Position numbers and translations under genes: made by a program. From NCBI RefSeq assembly GCF_900107455.1, contig NZ_FNQB01000003.1:1736001-1800000 (forward strand): a stretch of DNA of 64,000 nt, in the 5' to 3' direction. The notes under the pieces were generated by a model. That model saw only the letters and a list, made by a program, of their open reading frames with translations, was not told the DNA's origin and ran no database searches. Positions within the stretch are counted from its first letter, which is position 1. Each line of letters begins with the position of its first letter. This document shows positions 8,911-16,946 of the stretch, piece by piece. Source of the stretch: Asanoa ishikariensis. GTDB lineage: Bacteria; Actinomycetota; Actinomycetes; Mycobacteriales; Micromonosporaceae.

Positions 8911-8939
8911 CTAACCACTACATGAGGAGTGGTTAGAAC
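8908..8939. promoter_or_regulatory. Perfect inverted repeat, likely TetR operator
   Basis: GTTCTAACCACT (8908-8919) and AGTGGTTAGAAC (8928-8939) are exact reverse complements, 12 bp each with an 8-bp spacer. The spacer and right arm contain GAGGAG (8924-8929), the ribosome binding site of the gene starting at 8940, so occupancy would block both transcription and, in RNA, expose or hide the Shine-Dalgarno in a hairpin. It lies in the only gap between the divergent TetR gene and its neighbour. Confidence 0.75.
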
Positions 8940-9518
8940 TTGCGAAAGCTCACCTACTACGTCGCGGCCAGCATTGACGGGTTCATCGCCGACCCCGACG
9001 GGCGCTTCGACTTCTTTCCGATCGAGCCCGACGTGATGGCGTTGATGTACGCCGAACGGCCGGAGACCGTCCCGACCCCGTTCCGCTCCGCCGTCGGTCT
9101 CGCCGCCGACGAGCCGAACCGGAGCTACGACACGGTCCTGATGGGACGGCACAGCTACACGCCGGGCCTGGAAGCCGGCATGACAAGCCCTTACGACCAC
9201 CTTCGCCAGTACGTCTTCTCGCGCACGCTGACCGCGAAAGACCCCGCGGTGGAGATCGTCTCCGGCGACGCGCTCGAAACCGTCAGAGCGCTGAAGGCAG
9301 AACCGGGCGGGCTCGGCGTCTGGCTCTGCGGCGGCGGGCAACTGGCCAGCCAGCTCCTGCCGGAGATCGACGAGCTGGTGATCAAGCAGTACCCGCTGGT
9401 GCTCGGCGCCGGCATTCCGCTGTTCGCCGATGCCGTCGCGCCGACGACGTTCGCGTTGGAGTCGGCGCGGCCGTTCGAGTCCGGCGCGGTCGTGCTCACG
9501 TACACCCGGGCTTTGTGA
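8940..9518 (+). CDS. Dihydrofolate reductase/RibD C-terminal-like family protein
   Basis: 192 residues from a TTG codon. The first residues RKLTYYVAASIDGFIADPDG are the conserved start of this family, so no upstream codon is needed, and GAGGAG sits 10 bp ahead of the TTG. Later motifs are TVLMGRHSY, VFSRTL, GVWLCGGGQLASQLLPEIDEL and PLVLGAGIPLF, the NADPH-binding pattern of RibD/DHFR-like reductases. These proteins are seldom true folate enzymes; the substrate is unknown. Control by the divergent TetR gene is likely. A canonical ATG is absent: the ATG at 8922 meets a stop four codons later. Confidence 0.88.
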   Translation: MRKLTYYVAASIDGFIADPDGRFDFFPIEPDVMALMYAERPETVPTPFRSAVGLAADEPNRSYDTVLMGRHSYTPGLEAGMTSPYDHLRQYVFSRTLTAKDPAVEIVSGDALETVRALKAEPGGLGVWLCGGGQLASQLLPEIDELVIKQYPLVLGAGIPLFADAVAPTTFALESARPFESGAVVLTYTRAL

Positions 9519-9566
9519 CAGAACCAAGACATTTTCCGGACGAGACGCGGAACACGGCACGCCAGG

Positions 9567-10451
9567 ATGGTCCGCGTGAACCTGGGACCGCCTACCCTCC
9601 GGCTGCTCGCGGCGGCCGCCGCGTCCGCCGTCGCGTTCGGCCTCACCTGGCTCGTGTTCGTGCGGAGCTCCACGGGGCAGTTGATCGACGGACGGCTGCT
9701 CCCCCGCTCGGAGCTGGGCGGCGGCTATGCCCAGGACACCGTCCTGTTGGGACCGGCCGCCCGCGTGCTCGGCCGGTTCGGCAACCCGCTGCTGATCGGT
9801 GCGCTGGTGCTCGGGATCGTGGTGCTGGCCCTGATGATCGGGCGGTTCCGGGCCGGTCTCGCGGGTGCGATCGTCGTGCTCGGCTCGGCGGGCGCCGCCG
9901 GGCTCGCCAAACAGTCGATCAGCCGGCCCGAGCTCGGCGTCATCGGCTCGTCGACGCACAACAGCTTCCCCAGCGGCCACGTCGCCATCGCCGCCGGACT
10001 GCTGCTGGGCTTCCTGCTGGTGGTCCCGGCGCGGCTGCGGTGGTGGGTGGCGGTGCCCGGCGCCACGGGGGTGTCGGTCATCGCCGCCGCCACGATGGTC
10101 GCGGGCTGGCATCGGTTCAGCGACGTGGCCGGCAGCCTGCTGCTGGTGGCCACGGTGTTCTTCGTGGTCGCGAGCGTGCTGGCCCGCTGGCCCGGCCGCC
10201 GCGGCGCCGAGGACCCGACCGACAACTGGTCCGGCTTCCTGTCGCTGGCCATCGGGCAGACGCTGCTGATGATGGCGCTGCTCGCGATCGCGCCCGACGC
10301 TGGCCTGCCGCTGCTCGCCGCGATCGCCACCGCCGGCGGCCTGACCATCCTGGTGGTCTGGGCCGCACTGCACCTGATCGGGCCGCCCGAACCCGAGCCG
10401 GACGACCGGCACGACCCCGCGGCGACGCCGATGGCGACCAGCAGAGCATGA
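9567..10451 (+). CDS. PAP2 superfamily membrane phosphatase
   Basis: 294 residues with about six membrane helices. The three phosphatase signatures are present in order: KQSISRPE (about residues 115-122), SFPSGH (132-137) and GWHRFSD (about 180-186), giving the catalytic His pair and the phosphate-binding Arg/Lys. Such enzymes remove phosphate from lipid phosphates, undecaprenyl diphosphate or related substrates on the outer membrane face. A hydrophilic tail (PPEPEPDDRHDP) closes the protein. The ATG at 9567 has a weak ribosome binding site; a GTG at 9576 preceded by AGGATGG is an alternative start. A strong bidirectional hairpin follows the stop. Confidence 0.88.
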   Translation: MVRVNLGPPTLRLLAAAAASAVAFGLTWLVFVRSSTGQLIDGRLLPRSELGGGYAQDTVLLGPAARVLGRFGNPLLIGALVLGIVVLALMIGRFRAGLAGAIVVLGSAGAAGLAKQSISRPELGVIGSSTHNSFPSGHVAIAAGLLLGFLLVVPARLRWWVAVPGATGVSVIAAATMVAGWHRFSDVAGSLLLVATVFFVVASVLARWPGRRGAEDPTDNWSGFLSLAIGQTLLMMALLAIAPDAGLPLLAAIATAGGLTILVVWAALHLIGPPEPEPDDRHDPAATPMATSRA

Positions 10452-10455
10452 ACGA

Positions 10456-10485
10456 AGCCGCCCAGGGCGTACACCCTGGGCGGCT
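10456..10485. terminator. Bidirectional terminator hairpin between PAP2 gene and lon
   Basis: AGCCGCCCAGGG (10456-10467) and CCCTGGGCGGCT (10474-10485) form a perfect 12-bp stem with a 6-nt loop, CGTACA. It lies 5 bp after the stop of the rightward PAP2 gene and 15 bp beyond the stop of the leftward lon gene. No T tract is present, as is usual in actinobacteria. Confidence 0.85.
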
Positions 10486-10499
10486 CCGGTTCGTGTTGG

Positions 10500-12818
10500 T
10501 TATGCGGCGGCGAGCAGCTCGCGCTCGTCGGCCGGGCGCAGGGCCAGGGCCAGCACGTCGCTGACGTCACCCAGCACGTGGATGGTCAGGGCGTCCCGCA
10601 CCTCCTGCGGCAGGTCGTCCAGGTCCGGCTCGTTGCGGGCCGGGACGATCACCTCGGTCAGGCCCGCCCGGTGTGCCGCCAGCAGCTTCTGCTTGACGCC
10701 GCCGATCGGCAGGACCCGGCCGGAGAGGGTGACCTCGCCGGTCATCCCGAACTCCGGGCGGACCGGTCGGCCGGTCGCCAGGGACGCCAGGGCGGTGACC
10801 ATCGTGATGCCCGCGGACGGACCGTCCTTCGGCACCGCACCGGCCGGCACGTGCAGGTGGATCCGCTTTGCGGCGAGCTCGTTGGGGTCGATGCCCAGCC
10901 GCTTGCCGTTGGACCGCAGGTAGCTCAGCGCGATGTGCGCCGACTCCTTCATGACGTCGCCGAGCTGGCCGGTCAGGGTCAGGCCGGGCTCGCCCTCCAT
11001 CGAGGTCGCCTCGATGAACAGCACGTCACCACCCGCACCGGTGACCGCGAGGCCGGTTGCCACACCCGGGGTCGCCGTGCGCTCCGCCGACTCCGGCGTG
11101 AACCGGGGACGGCCGAGGTAACGGACCAGGTCGGTCTCGTCGACCCGAACCGGGGCCGACTCGGTCGCCAAGGCCACCGCGACCTTGCGGAGCACCTTGG
11201 CCAGCCCACGCTCGAGCTGCCGCACGCCCGCCTCGCGGGTGTACTCGCCGGCGATCTTCCGCAGCGCCTCGTCGTCGATGGACACCTCGTCGGAGGTCAG
11301 ACCGGCCCGCTCGACCTGCCGCGGCCACAGGTGGTCACGGCCGATGGCGACCTTCTCCTCCTCGGTGTAGCCGTCCAGCGTGACGAGCTCCATCCGGTCC
11401 AGCAGCGGGCCAGGGATGTTCTCGACCACGTTGGCCGTCGCGAGGAACAGCACGTCCGAGAGGTCGAGGTCGACCTCCAGGTAGTGGTCGCGGAAGGTGT
11501 GGTTCTGCGCCGGGTCGAGCACCTCGAGCAGGGCCGCGGCCGGGTCGCCGGAGTAACCGACGGCCAGCTTGTCGACCTCGTCGAGCAGCACGACCGGGTT
11601 CATCGAACCGGCCTCCTTCAACGCCCGGACGATCCGGCCCGGAGCCGAGCCGACATAGGTACGCCGGTGGCCACGGATCTCGGCCTCGTCACGGATGCCG
11701 CCGAGGCTGACGCGGACGAACTTGCGCCCGAGGGCGTTCGCGACGGACTCGCCGAGGCTGGTCTTGCCGACGCCGGGAGGGCCACCGAGGGCCAGCACCG
11801 CGCCGGAGCCACGGCCACCGACGACCTGCAGGTTGCGCTCGGCACGCCGGTTGCGGACGGCCAGGTACTCCAGGATGCGGTCCTTCACGTCGGCCAGGCC
11901 GGCGTGGTCGGCGTCGAGCACCTCGCGCGCCGCCTTCAGGTCCGTGTTGTCGTCGGTCCGGGTCGACCAGGGCATTTCGAGTACGGTGTCGAGCCAGGTC
12001 CGGATCCAGCTCGTCTCGGGCGACTGGTCGCTCGCGCGCTCCAGCTTGCCGACCTCGCGCATGGCCGCCTCGCGAACCTTCTCGGGCAGCTCGGCGGACT
12101 CGACGCGCGACCGGTAGTCGGCCGAGCCGTCGGGCTCGTCCTCACCCAGCTCCTTGCGGATCGCGGCGAGCTGCTGGCGGAGCAGGAACTCGCGCTGCGA
12201 CTTCTCCAGGCCCTCGCGGACGTCGTTGGCGATGCCCTCGTTGACCTCCTGCTCGGCGAGGTAGTCGCGCACCCAGCCGACGAGGAGCTCGAGCCGGGCG
12301 GTGACGTCCTCCGCACCCAGGAGCTCGACCTTCTGCTCCAGGGTGAGCCACGGCGCGTAGCCGGCGGAGTCGGCCAGCTCGGACAGATCGGTCATCCGCT
12401 CGACGGCGTCGATGACCTGCCAGGCGCCGCGCTGCTGGAGCACGGACTTGACCAGGGCCTTGTATTCAGTAGCCAGCTCACGGGCCTTGCCCGCGGGCGG
12501 CGTCTCGGTCAGTTCGGTGGCCTCGACCCACAGGGCGGCGCCGGGTCCGGACACGCCGGAACCGATCTTGACCCGGGCCTCGCCACGGATGACGGCGGCC
12601 GGCTCGCCACTGGGCAGGCGGCCCACCTTCTCGATCAGCGCCATGACGCCGACCGACCCGTACTCGCCGTCGACACGCGGCACGGCAAGCACGCGGTTGT
12701 CGCCAGCGGCGCGTGCGGCGTCGACGGCGGCCTGAGTGTTGTTATCGAGGGTGACCGGGATGGTCATGCCAGGCAGCAGCACGGCATCGGTCAACGGCAG
12801 GACGGGAAGAGTTGCCAT
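10500..12818 (-). CDS. lon: ATP-dependent Lon protease
   Basis: 772 residues from the ATG at 12818 (a TTG four codons upstream also is open). Domains in order: N-terminal LON substrate-binding domain ([21 protein letters not shown] onward, about 1-195), coiled linker, AAA+ module with Walker [11 protein letters not shown] near residue 345 and Walker [11 protein letters not shown], and the C-terminal protease with catalytic Ser in [10 protein letters not shown] (about 665) and Lys in [10 protein letters not shown] (about 709). Lon degrades misfolded and specific regulatory proteins in the cytoplasm. It is monocistronic, bounded by the hairpin at 10456-10485. In Streptomyces lon is controlled by HspR; only a half-site resembling its recognition sequence (CTTGAGT, minus strand 12831-12825) is present here. 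Confidence 0.95.
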   Translation of the reverse strand: MATLPVLPLTDAVLLPGMTIPVTLDNNTQAAVDAARAAGDNRVLAVPRVDGEYGSVGVMALIEKVGRLPSGEPAAVIRGEARVKIGSGVSGPGAALWVEATELTETPPAGKARELATEYKALVKSVLQQRGAWQVIDAVERMTDLSELADSAGYAPWLTLEQKVELLGAEDVTARLELLVGWVRDYLAEQEVNEGIANDVREGLEKSQREFLLRQQLAAIRKELGEDEPDGSADYRSRVESAELPEKVREAAMREVGKLERASDQSPETSWIRTWLDTVLEMPWSTRTDDNTDLKAAREVLDADHAGLADVKDRILEYLAVRNRRAERNLQVVGGRGSGAVLALGGPPGVGKTSLGESVANALGRKFVRVSLGGIRDEAEIRGHRRTYVGSAPGRIVRALKEAGSMNPVVLLDEVDKLAVGYSGDPAAALLEVLDPAQNHTFRDHYLEVDLDLSDVLFLATANVVENIPGPLLDRMELVTLDGYTEEEKVAIGRDHLWPRQVERAGLTSDEVSIDDEALRKIAGEYTREAGVRQLERGLAKVLRKVAVALATESAPVRVDETDLVRYLGRPRFTPESAERTATPGVATGLAVTGAGGDVLFIEATSMEGEPGLTLTGQLGDVMKESAHIALSYLRSNGKRLGIDPNELAAKRIHLHVPAGAVPKDGPSAGITMVTALASLATGRPVRPEFGMTGEVTLSGRVLPIGGVKQKLLAAHRAGLTEVIVPARNEPDLDDLPQEVRDALTIHVLGDVSDVLALALRPADERELLAAA

Positions 12819-12942
12819 GTCCGTACTCAAGTTACAAAGCGTCTACTCTGTTCCCCAGCCGCGTTGTGACCCAGGCCACACAGTGCGGGCCGAGTAATTC
12901 AGGGTGATTTACGCACCGGAATCCCATTCGACAGGCGGAAGC

Positions 12943-13344
12943 TCATGCCGCCGACCAACCTGACCAACGGTGCACGTCGACGGCCAGGACCGGGCCGCGT
13001 CGGGCGAACGCCGGGTAGCGCTCCCCCAGCAGGGTCGCCGCCCGGTCGGCCTCCGGGCCTGAGGTCAGGATGCGGGCCGTGCCGTCCGCGCGGGCCCACC
13101 ACAGGCGCGACCAGTCGTCGTCGTAGAAGTCGACCAGCATGGACGCCTGCGGATTGGCCTCGACGTTGGCCAGGCGGCGCAGCGCCGGTGAGCGCTTGGG
13201 TTTCGCGTCGACCGCGCTGTAGACCGTGTCGCCCTCGAGTGCGAACGTGATCGGGACCAGGTGGGGCTGGCCGGTCCCGGAGACCGTGGCCAGGCGGGCG
13301 ACCCGGGCCTCGGCGAACCGGGCCCGGGCGTCGTCGGGGGTCAC
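12943..13344 (-). CDS. F420-dependent/FMN-binding PPOX-class split-barrel protein
   Basis: 133 residues from a GTG that overlaps the TGA of the LLM oxidoreductase gene (GTGA). The pattern ARFAEARVARLATVSGTGQPHLVPITFAL, then DAKPKR and a closing VDVHRWSGWSA, is that of the pyridoxamine-phosphate-oxidase-like split barrel, in the subgroup (Rv0121-type) predicted to use F420. Such proteins reduce small molecules with F420H2, or sequester cofactor. Coupling to a second deazaflavin enzyme supports the F420 reading. Substrate unknown. Confidence 0.85.
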   Translation of the reverse strand: MTPDDARARFAEARVARLATVSGTGQPHLVPITFALEGDTVYSAVDAKPKRSPALRRLANVEANPQASMLVDFYDDDWSRLWWARADGTARILTSGPEADRAATLLGERYPAFARRGPVLAVDVHRWSGWSAA

Positions 13345-14165
13345 TCGGGGTTGTACTCCGCGATCGCCGCCTCCCACTGGTCGAACGCCTTCTCGACGCG
13401 GGACCGCGGGCCGGAGGGGAACCAGCGCGCGACCCGGCGTACACCCGCGTCGCGAAGTTGCTCGAAGATCTTCGGGTCCGCGGGCACGCTCATCACCTGG
13501 ACCTCGATCGGCCGTTCGGCGCGGGCGCGCAGCTCGGCGATCCGGTCGAGGATGCCGTCGTGGTAGTTGGGGAACCAGGCGTCGCCGAACGACAGCACGC
13601 GGTCCAGCACCGTCGGGCCGGTGCCGCCGACCAGGACCGGCGGGTGCGGGTTCTGTGCGGGCTTCGGCCACGACCAGATGCGCTCGAAGTTGACGTAGCG
13701 ACCCGCGTAGCTGGCCTCGTCCTGCGTCCAGATCGCCTTCATCGCCTCGACCCGCTCCTTGAGCACGCGCATGCGTACCCGCGGATCCGTGCCGTGGTTG
13801 CTCATCTCCGTGCGGTTCCAACCCGCGCCGACGCCGAACTCGAGGCGGCCTCCGGAGAGGTGGTCGACGCTGGCGACCTCCTTCGCGGTGGTGATCGGGT
13901 CGCGCTCGATGACCAGGCAGATGCCGCTGGCCACGCGCAGCCGGGTGGTCGCCGCGGCGGCTGCGGTCAGGGAGACGAACAGGTCGTACGTCTTCCAGTA
14001 CTTGTTGGGGAGGGGCTGGCCGGGAAAACGATCGGTCTCGGCGGCCGGGATGTGCGTGTGCTCGGCGAAATAGATCGCGTCCGCGCCGCGCTCCTCGGCC
14101 AGCCGGGCGACCTCGCCCGGCTTCATGCCGTCAAAGGTGGGGAAGTAACCGACTCCGAACTCCAT
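13341..14165 (-). CDS. LLM-class F420-dependent oxidoreductase
   Basis: 274 residues, a bacterial-luciferase-like TIM barrel. The N-terminus MEFGVGYFPTFDGMKPGEVARLAEERGADAIYFAEHTHIP, the cofactor region ASGICLVIERDPITTAKEVASVDHLSGGR and GVGAGWNRTEM are typical of F420-using LLM enzymes. It probably performs a hydride transfer from F420H2 or a dehydrogenation of an unknown small substrate in the cytosol. Cotranscribed with the PPOX-class gene by a 4-bp overlap. A 15-bp dyad lies 25 bp upstream (14190-14204) and may control this operon, the divergent amidase gene, or both. Confidence 0.9.
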   Translation of the reverse strand: MEFGVGYFPTFDGMKPGEVARLAEERGADAIYFAEHTHIPAAETDRFPGQPLPNKYWKTYDLFVSLTAAAAATTRLRVASGICLVIERDPITTAKEVASVDHLSGGRLEFGVGAGWNRTEMSNHGTDPRVRMRVLKERVEAMKAIWTQDEASYAGRYVNFERIWSWPKPAQNPHPPVLVGGTGPTVLDRVLSFGDAWFPNYHDGILDRIAELRARAERPIEVQVMSVPADPKIFEQLRDAGVRRVARWFPSGPRSRVEKAFDQWEAAIAEYNPE

Positions 14166-14189
14166 GGGAATGGTCTACCACGTCCACAT

Positions 14190-14204
14190 TGAAACTAAGT
14201 TTCA
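14190..14204. promoter_or_regulatory. 15-bp dyad in divergent promoter region
   Basis: TGAAACT-A-AGTTTCA is a perfect dyad with a single central base. It lies between the divergent LLM oxidoreductase start (14165) and the amidase signal-peptide ORF (14301). It is A+T-rich against a 70% G+C background, as operators for TetR- or MarR-type proteins often are. No regulator gene is adjacent. Confidence 0.5.
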
Positions 14205-14300
14205 CCATCGGGCTAAACATCGGCAACTATCGACATAGACAGGCTTCACGGTATAGCGTGCGCCTCACCTACCACCACCCGCGCTGACCGAAGGAGTGCC

Positions 14301-14483
14301 GTGACCGACTTCCCGCCCCGCCGGTTCCGCCGGCGCGTCGTGCTCGGCCTGCCGGCCCTGGCCGCCGCAGCCGTCACCGTCGCCGCCAACCCGGCCGTCG
14401 CCGCCGCCGCGCCGGCGGCCGCCAAGCCCGAGTGCGTCGCCGACCTGATCACCGCCGAACCCAGCCTGGCGCGGGGTGCCTGA
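14301..14483 (+). other. Tat signal-peptide ORF cut off from the amidase by a frameshift
   Basis: A GTG at 14301 with AAGGAG 6 bp upstream starts a 60-residue ORF reading RRFRRRVVLGLPALAAAAVTVAA and an AxA-rich region: a twin-arginine signal peptide with basic, hydrophobic and cleavage regions. It then runs into CVADLITAEPSLARGA and stops at TGATG, where the amidase frame (one base back) takes over. One extra G in the GGGG run at 14473-14476 would fuse it to the amidase as a single exported protein of about 381 residues. It therefore is the true 5' end of the next gene. Confidence 0.8.
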
Positions 14484-15448
14484 TGGCCAACGTTCCCTGG
14501 TTGCTCGACGTCCTGCGCGGCGCCGGCGTCACGTGTGTCACCGAAGGTGACTGGGTCAACCGCTACCGCCCCGGCTCGTTCGACCCGATCGGCGTGCTCT
14601 GGCACCACACCGCCGCCACGTCCAGCGCCAGCAACCCCCACCCGGCACTGAACGTCTGCATCAACGGGCGATCCGACCTGGCCGGCCCGCTCTGCCAGGC
14701 GCTGGTCGACTACAACGGCGTGTTCCACCTGATCTCCGCCGGCCGGTCGAACCACGCCGGAGCGAGCCGCGGCAGCGGCCCGATCCCCGCCGGCGACGGC
14801 AACACGCTCATGATCGGCTGGGAGATCGACTACAACGGGGTCAACCAGTCGATGACCTCGGCGCAGTACAACGCGTCGATCGCCGCGACGGCCGCCGTGC
14901 TGACGCGGCTCGGCCGGAACTCCACGTACGCCCGTGGCCACCGCGAGACCAGCACGAGCGGCAAGATCGACCCGTCGTTCATCGACCTCGACGTGATGCG
15001 CGCCGACGTGGCCGCGAAGATGAGTGGCGGCGGCGGGACCTGGTCCTCGATCGTCGACAACACCACGTCGGGCCGGTTCACCGCGAGCGCCAACTGGGGC
15101 ACGTCCGCGTACTCCACACAGCGCTACGGCACCGACTACCGCTTCGCCGACCCCGTCGCCGCCAGCGACCCGGCCTGGTACAAGTTCGCCGTGCCGACGA
15201 CGGCCGCCTACCGGGTCGACGTCTGGTACGCGGCGAACGCCGGCTACAACAGCGCGGCGCCCTACATCGTGGCGACCACGAGCGGAAACCAGACGGTCAA
15301 CGTCGACCAGCGTACGGGCGGCGGCGCCTGGCGCTCGATCGGCACGTTCAACCTGCCCGCCGGCGACGCCAACCGGGTCGCGGTCAGCCGCTGGACCAAC
15401 GGCACCGGCCTGGTGATCGCCGACGCAGTCAGGCTCACTCGCGTCTAG
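14483..15448 (+). CDS. N-acetylmuramoyl-L-alanine amidase with C-terminal golvesin-like domain (frameshifted from its signal peptide)
   Basis: 321 residues from the ATG inside TGATG. The amidase-2/PGRP domain spans about residues 1-175: VLWHHTAA supplies the first zinc His, NHAG and GWEIDYNG the fold core, and YARGHRETSTSGKIDPSF the second zinc His and catalytic region. Residues 180-321 (WSSIVDNTTSGRFTASANWG ... GLVIADAVRLTRV) match the beta-sandwich found at the C-terminus of golvesin-like secreted enzymes. It should cleave the amide bond between MurNAc and L-Ala in peptidoglycan, outside the cell. As read here it has no export signal; the Tat signal lies in the other frame just upstream. 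Either the frameshift is an assembly error, a recent mutation, or expression needs slippage or coupling. Confidence 0.85.
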   Translation: MANVPWLLDVLRGAGVTCVTEGDWVNRYRPGSFDPIGVLWHHTAATSSASNPHPALNVCINGRSDLAGPLCQALVDYNGVFHLISAGRSNHAGASRGSGPIPAGDGNTLMIGWEIDYNGVNQSMTSAQYNASIAATAAVLTRLGRNSTYARGHRETSTSGKIDPSFIDLDVMRADVAAKMSGGGGTWSSIVDNTTSGRFTASANWGTSAYSTQRYGTDYRFADPVAASDPAWYKFAVPTTAAYRVDVWYAANAGYNSAAPYIVATTSGNQTVNVDQRTGGGAWRSIGTFNLPAGDANRVAVSRWTNGTGLVIADAVRLTRV

Positions 15449-15461
15449 CTATATTGGGTCG

Positions 15462-15950
15462 ATGGGCGACCGTATCGAGTCCCTCATCGAGGCGCAGATC
15501 CGTGCGGCCCGGGAGAACGGCGAGTTCGACGATCTCCCGGGCGCCGGCAAGCCGCTGCCCGGCCACACCGAGCCCTACGACGAGCAGTGGTGGCTCAAGG
15601 AGTTCCTGCGCCGCGAGGGCATCAGCGGCACGGCCATGCTGCCGCCGTCGATCCAGCTCGCGCGCCAGGTCGAGCGGCTGCCCGACGAGATCCGCGGGCT
15701 TCCTTCCGAGCAGCGGGTACGCGAGACGGTCGCCGAGCTCAACCGCGACATCCTCGACTACCAGGTCCGCCCGACGCCGCCGTTCGTGCCGGTCCGCCGG
15801 ATCGACGTCGAGGCGATGGTGGCGCTGTGGCGAGAGGCGCTGGAGGCCCGGTTCGCCGCGGCCCGGCAAGAGCCCGCGCCGGAGCCGCGAGCCAAAGCCA
15901 AGCCCCGCCGCTGGCTCCGGAAGCGCTCAGAACCCCCACACGACGCGTAG
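15462..15950 (+). CDS. DUF1992 (DnaJ-related) family protein
   Basis: 162 residues. The first half matches DUF1992: IESLIEAQIRAARENGEFDDLPGAGKPLP and then DEQWWLKEFLRREG. These proteins share a domain with DnaJ C28-type cochaperone homologues but lack a J domain; the function is not known. The C-terminal 35 residues are basic and proline-rich (EPRAKAKPRRWLRKRSEPP). The 3' end overlaps the convergent membrane-protein gene by 24 bp. Confidence 0.85.
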   Translation: MGDRIESLIEAQIRAARENGEFDDLPGAGKPLPGHTEPYDEQWWLKEFLRREGISGTAMLPPSIQLARQVERLPDEIRGLPSEQRVRETVAELNRDILDYQVRPTPPFVPVRRIDVEAMVALWREALEARFAAARQEPAPEPRAKAKPRRWLRKRSEPPHDA

Positions 15951-16946
15951 CCATTCCTGGAACGGCGGGCTTGCCGGCGGCCAGGTGATCAACTGTGCCC
16001 ACTGCAGGAGCGCCACCGTGCCCAGGAACACGCCCAGCCGGCGGCTCGGCGACCTCGGCACGGCGATCAGCGCGATCGTGGTCAGCAGCAGATAGTTCGT
16101 CACCGCCGAGTACGCCAGCCCGGCCAGCAGGGTCACGAACAACACCACGACCGGGGCGAGGTAGCCGGCCAGCGCGCGCGGGCGGCGTACCGCGTAGACG
16201 ACCGCGACCGCCGCGTAGAGCGGCGTGTGCACGACCGCCACCACCGCCCCGCCCAGCGCGCCCAGCAGCCCGGCGGGGTCGAAGCCGATCCCGGCCTGGC
16301 CGGTGAGGCGCCAGTTGAGCAGCACCGCGCCGGCGAGCACGGCCAGCGGCGGGAACAGCAGCATGGCCCGGGTCGGGCCCGCGTCGATGTCGGGGCCGCG
16401 GCGGCCGGCGGCGACGAACGGGGCCACGGCGGCGAAGGCGAGCGCGTAGCCGGTCGCGGCCGGGTCGCACAGCGCCGCGCCCGCGAGCATCAGGCCGGCC
16501 CGCACCGCACCCTCGGGCTGGCCCGCGACCGCGAAGTGGAGAAAGCCCTCGACCGCCAGCGCCAGGAACGCGACCGTCAGGACGGCGATCGGATCGGCGG
16601 AGCCCGTGTACGCCAGCGCCGGCACCAGGACCAGCGGCACGCCGACCCGGACCGGGACCTGCCAGCGGACCAGCCGCTCCGCCAACGCGGCGAGCGCCGT
16701 CCCGGTGGCGGCCGCGGCGACCAACCCCACGCCGAGCGGGCCGAGCGTGGTGACCAGAGCCGACAACGGTCCGGCCGGCCGGGGCACGAAACCGCGCCCG
16801 GCCGCGTAGAGCGCGAGGCCCGCGAACGGCAGCGCGAGCAGCAGGCGCAGGAGAGCGCGGGTGACGGTGCCGGCCGGCCAGCGTTCCTCAGCCGGGCTCC
16901 ACCGCTGCCACCGAGGTGTCGCCACTGTGGACGGTGCGATCGCCAT
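15927..16946 (-). CDS. Polytopic membrane protein, function unknown
   Basis: 339 residues with roughly eight to ten hydrophobic segments. Features include ALAERLVRWQVPVRVGVPL, GSADPIAVLTVAFLALAVEGFLHFAV and CDPAATGYALAFAA, reminiscent of multipass proteins that accompany glycosyltransferases in wall-polymer or exopolysaccharide loci, but no catalytic motif is visible. The start overlaps the preceding membrane gene by 59 bp on the same strand, so the two are one transcription unit and may form a pair. I do not recognise a family. Confidence 0.6.
   Translation of the reverse strand: MAIAPSTVATPRWQRWSPAEERWPAGTVTRALLRLLLALPFAGLALYAAGRGFVPRPAGPLSALVTTLGPLGVGLVAAAATGTALAALAERLVRWQVPVRVGVPLVLVPALAYTGSADPIAVLTVAFLALAVEGFLHFAVAGQPEGAVRAGLMLAGAALCDPAATGYALAFAAVAPFVAAGRRGPDIDAGPTRAMLLFPPLAVLAGAVLLNWRLTGQAGIGFDPAGLLGALGGAVVAVVHTPLYAAVAVVYAVRRPRALAGYLAPVVVLFVTLLAGLAYSAVTNYLLLTTIALIAVPRSPSRRLGVFLGTVALLQWAQLITWPPASPPFQEWLRVVWGF

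Noticed and set aside
14481-14483. The TGA in the amidase region as a second selenocysteine codon
   Set aside because: The downstream frame differs by one base, the family has no Sec or Cys there, and no hairpin follows.
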